Below are positions 62,372 to 64,000 of a stretch of 64,000 nt of DNA, piece after piece (position 1 is the stretch's first letter; every line of letters begins with the position of its first letter). The notes below the pieces were generated by a model. The model made no database searches. It was not told where the DNA came from and saw nothing but the letters and a program-made list of their open reading frames with translations. The translations under genes and the position numbers were made by a program. Source of the stretch: Synechococcus sp. UW69 (GTDB taxonomy: Bacteria; Cyanobacteriota; Cyanobacteriia; PCC-6307; Cyanobiaceae); NCBI RefSeq assembly GCF_900474185.1, contig NZ_UCNW01000002.1, positions 81,013 to 145,012 on the forward strand, read 5' to 3'.

Positions 62372-63760
62372 GTGCCACGGATTTCCCATAAGCAAGTCGT
62401 ATTGAGTGGGCGAGGAGCTGTTGTTCAGTACGCCTCTGGCAGCAGTGCAGGCGGGTGGTTTTACAGAGAGTTGGTCCCTGGGACCAAGTCGTACAGAACA
62501 AAGCGCATCAAAGGCGTCCAGACGCTTGAGGAAGCCGTGTTGGCGGCGACCGACGTGGCATTCCAGATGCAGGCTGCTTCGGCAGGCACTGAGGCGGTTC
62601 TAGGCGGCGTTCTCAGGCTTCAGCCCGGGACAGCAAAGCAATACGTCGCTTCCTCAGTCCGCAAACCAATGTCTTTGACCATCGAATCGGCCTTAGGAGG
62701 ATTCGAAAAGGAGGAGCTACTTCGGGTTAAAGCAGGTCACATCACGGAGGAGACCCACCGGAACAAGATCCGAACGCTCAGGAAGCACCTCATCCCTTTC
62801 CTGGAATCCAAGTACGTCGTTCAAAGCAATCAGATCAGACCTGACAGCTTTCAGGACTACGCACTGTGGAGAGCGAATGCGACTCCTTTAAGCATCAATC
62901 GTGAAATCGTTCAAATTCGCGACTTCCTGAGGAACTATCTGGTCAGGCATCGCCTGATGCCAGCAGAACTCCTTGCGGACAAAGGACTCTTTAGGAAGCT
63001 TCCGATCCGACAGACAGACCTAATGGCAAACCCAGCCATTAACCCTGAGGACTGGAAGCTGATCATTGACTGGATTCGTGGTCCGTTCCGCAAGGAGGTG
63101 GAAGAGGTCTCAAATCACAAGTGGCATTACTGGAGAACTGCTTTTTGGCACTTTGCGCTTCTCTTGAAGAACAGCGGTATGTCGCCTGAGGAGGCGATCA
63201 AGCTGAAGTGGAAACAGATTGAGTTCCGAAACGAACCCAGAAGAACGTCAAGAGGAGGCACGGAAGACTGGATTGTTACCTACATCAACACAGTTAGATC
63301 AAAAACGAAGCAGGCAAGGGAGATCCCTTGTAATCAGGGTAGAGAATTACAGCGATGGCTTGAGTTCCAACGTCAGTACATCAAGGACAACAACATTCCA
63401 ACAGAGATAACTTTGGATACACATGTGTTTGGACAGCCAATGAAGGATTGGCGGCCATGGGAGCGCAATCAATTCGGCAAAGCCTGGATAAAAGCAAGGA
63501 ATGCCGTAGGAGCACAACTTAAAGGTCACAAGTTCTCAAAAAAGCCTTATACACTTTATTCATTGCGGTCTACCTTCATCGAAGATCATCTTGTTAAAGG
63601 GACCGACATCTTTCTGTTGTCTAGGATTGCTGGTCATGACGTGAAGATCCTGCAACGACATTACGAGAGAATGGACATCCGAATGAGATCTCGCGAAATC
63701 ACTCAGATTGAATTTGGTAAAACTAAAGATCGGTCACGTCTTGTAAATCCCTTTGAATAG
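62372..63760 (+). CDS. Tyrosine recombinase / integrase, atypical catalytic motifs
   Basis: A 462-residue site-specific recombinase: N-terminal arm-type and SAM-like core-binding domain (about 95-215), then a catalytic domain (about 225-450). Box II is YSLRST (Arg399, with Tyr396 in place of the usual His), followed by GHDVKILQRHYERM containing His422 and the nucleophile Tyr431; a beta-hairpin Lys lies in VRSKTKQAREIP. In box I the usual TGLRxxE is NSGMSPEEA, with Ser271 where Arg is expected. The gene is AT-richer than its neighbours and starts at GTG 62372. No tRNA or att repeat was found beside it. It is either a diverged active enzyme or a degenerate one. Confidence 0.85.
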   Translation: MPRISHKQVVLSGRGAVVQYASGSSAGGWFYRELVPGTKSYRTKRIKGVQTLEEAVLAATDVAFQMQAASAGTEAVLGGVLRLQPGTAKQYVASSVRKPMSLTIESALGGFEKEELLRVKAGHITEETHRNKIRTLRKHLIPFLESKYVVQSNQIRPDSFQDYALWRANATPLSINREIVQIRDFLRNYLVRHRLMPAELLADKGLFRKLPIRQTDLMANPAINPEDWKLIIDWIRGPFRKEVEEVSNHKWHYWRTAFWHFALLLKNSGMSPEEAIKLKWKQIEFRNEPRRTSRGGTEDWIVTYINTVRSKTKQAREIPCNQGRELQRWLEFQRQYIKDNNIPTEITLDTHVFGQPMKDWRPWERNQFGKAWIKARNAVGAQLKGHKFSKKPYTLYSLRSTFIEDHLVKGTDIFLLSRIAGHDVKILQRHYERMDIRMRSREITQIEFGKTKDRSRLVNPFE

Positions 63761-64000
63761 AGTCCACTCAGAATCGCCCACAACCAGCCTCAAATGGCGC
63801 GAACGAAATCCCTTGTTCATAATCACTAAGGCATCAAGCAGCGGCTCTCCGGATATCCACAACGGATAATCACAACGCCCCTGTTTTTCCCTTGCGGGTT
63901 TTTGTATTGCTTTCAGCCAACAGACGTTGCGATTCCCTACTTAACCCCATCAAGCATCCACTCCAGTGGTCATGGATTGCAGCTGACTTGAAGTTAAGTC
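63761..64000. other. Non-coding tail of the window, no gene recognised
   Basis: 240 bp after the integrase stop. A weak CCC-TTGC-GGG hairpin followed by five T residues at about 63889-63902 might act as a terminator, but the stem is too short to be sure. No ORF, tRNA or clear attachment-site repeat was seen up to the window edge. Confidence 0.4.

Noticed and set aside
62280..62501. 73-codon minus-strand ORF over the integrase start
   Set aside because: It is antisense to the clear integrase N-terminus and has no recognisable pattern.
63761..64000. Integrase attachment site at the window end
   Set aside because: No tRNA 3' end and no direct repeat matching sequence on the other side of the integrase was seen within the window.

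Overview
The window looks like a piece of the chromosome of a marine picocyanobacterium of the Synechococcus type. The evidence is photosynthesis genes (psaK, petN, a Psb32-like TPM protein, thf1/psb29, an FtsH thylakoid protease), several small protein families largely confined to oxygenic phototrophs (DUF2499, DUF3593, DUF3110, Ycf35, Ycf19/YggT), a cyanobacterial-type Hfq, a glucosylglycerol osmolyte cluster, dense packing with many overlapping genes, and a fairly high GC content. The exact strain cannot be named from the sequence alone.

Layout. 1-5723: a truncated lambda-type lysozyme, Psb32-like protein, MidA methyltransferase, aroB, a lone sugar-ABC permease and purK. 5724-7160: an AT-rich stretch with a possible 6S RNA and three small hypothetical proteins. 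7148-11133: DUF2103, clpS, petN (33 codons), a small membrane protein, thf1, clpP and a DUF2256 zinc-ribbon protein, closed by a bidirectional terminator. 11186-22637: ftsH, a MacB/FtsX permease, pyk, a MazG-like protein, YggT, scpB, ilvA, dxs, an FAD oxidoreductase and psaK. 22706-30636: DUF3593/DUF2499, csaB, then a tightly coupled osmolyte operon ggpS-ggtB-ggtC-ggtD-ggtA, a peroxiredoxin and rpmB. 30716-38415: htpG, two ferredoxins, hisZ, an inositol-phosphatase-like gene, tRNA-Ser(GGA) and pstC-pstA-pstB with a Pho-box-like repeat. 38569-51300: dnaK-dnaJ, DUF3110, murQ, mtnP, a cyclophilin, ribBA (apparent frameshift at its start), argC, purN, ycf35, an M61 peptidase, an amidase, DUF2805 and a small secreted protein. 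51348-56379: stacked hairpins and a 1650-residue autotransporter-like surface protein. 56868-64000: a lysozyme-like protein, pgi, leuS, hfq and a divergent tyrosine recombinase.

How the genes work together. Most of the window is core metabolism and proteostasis: Clp adaptor and protease, FtsH, HtpG, DnaK/DnaJ and a cyclophilin. The clearest pathway unit is osmolyte synthesis plus recapture: GgpS makes glucosylglycerol phosphate and the Ggt transporter retrieves leaked compatible solute. The pst genes form a phosphate-uptake module probably under PhoB control. Several genes act on peptidoglycan (GH104 lysozyme, MurQ, amidase, possibly the 56868 protein).

The most unusual element is the type V secretion-like protein at 51427-56379. 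It has passenger repeats, an acidic calcium-binding-type linker and a C-terminal beta-barrel. Its passenger is visibly AT-richer than its barrel. The AT-richer integrase at 62372, with a Ser where the first catalytic Arg is expected, also looks acquired.
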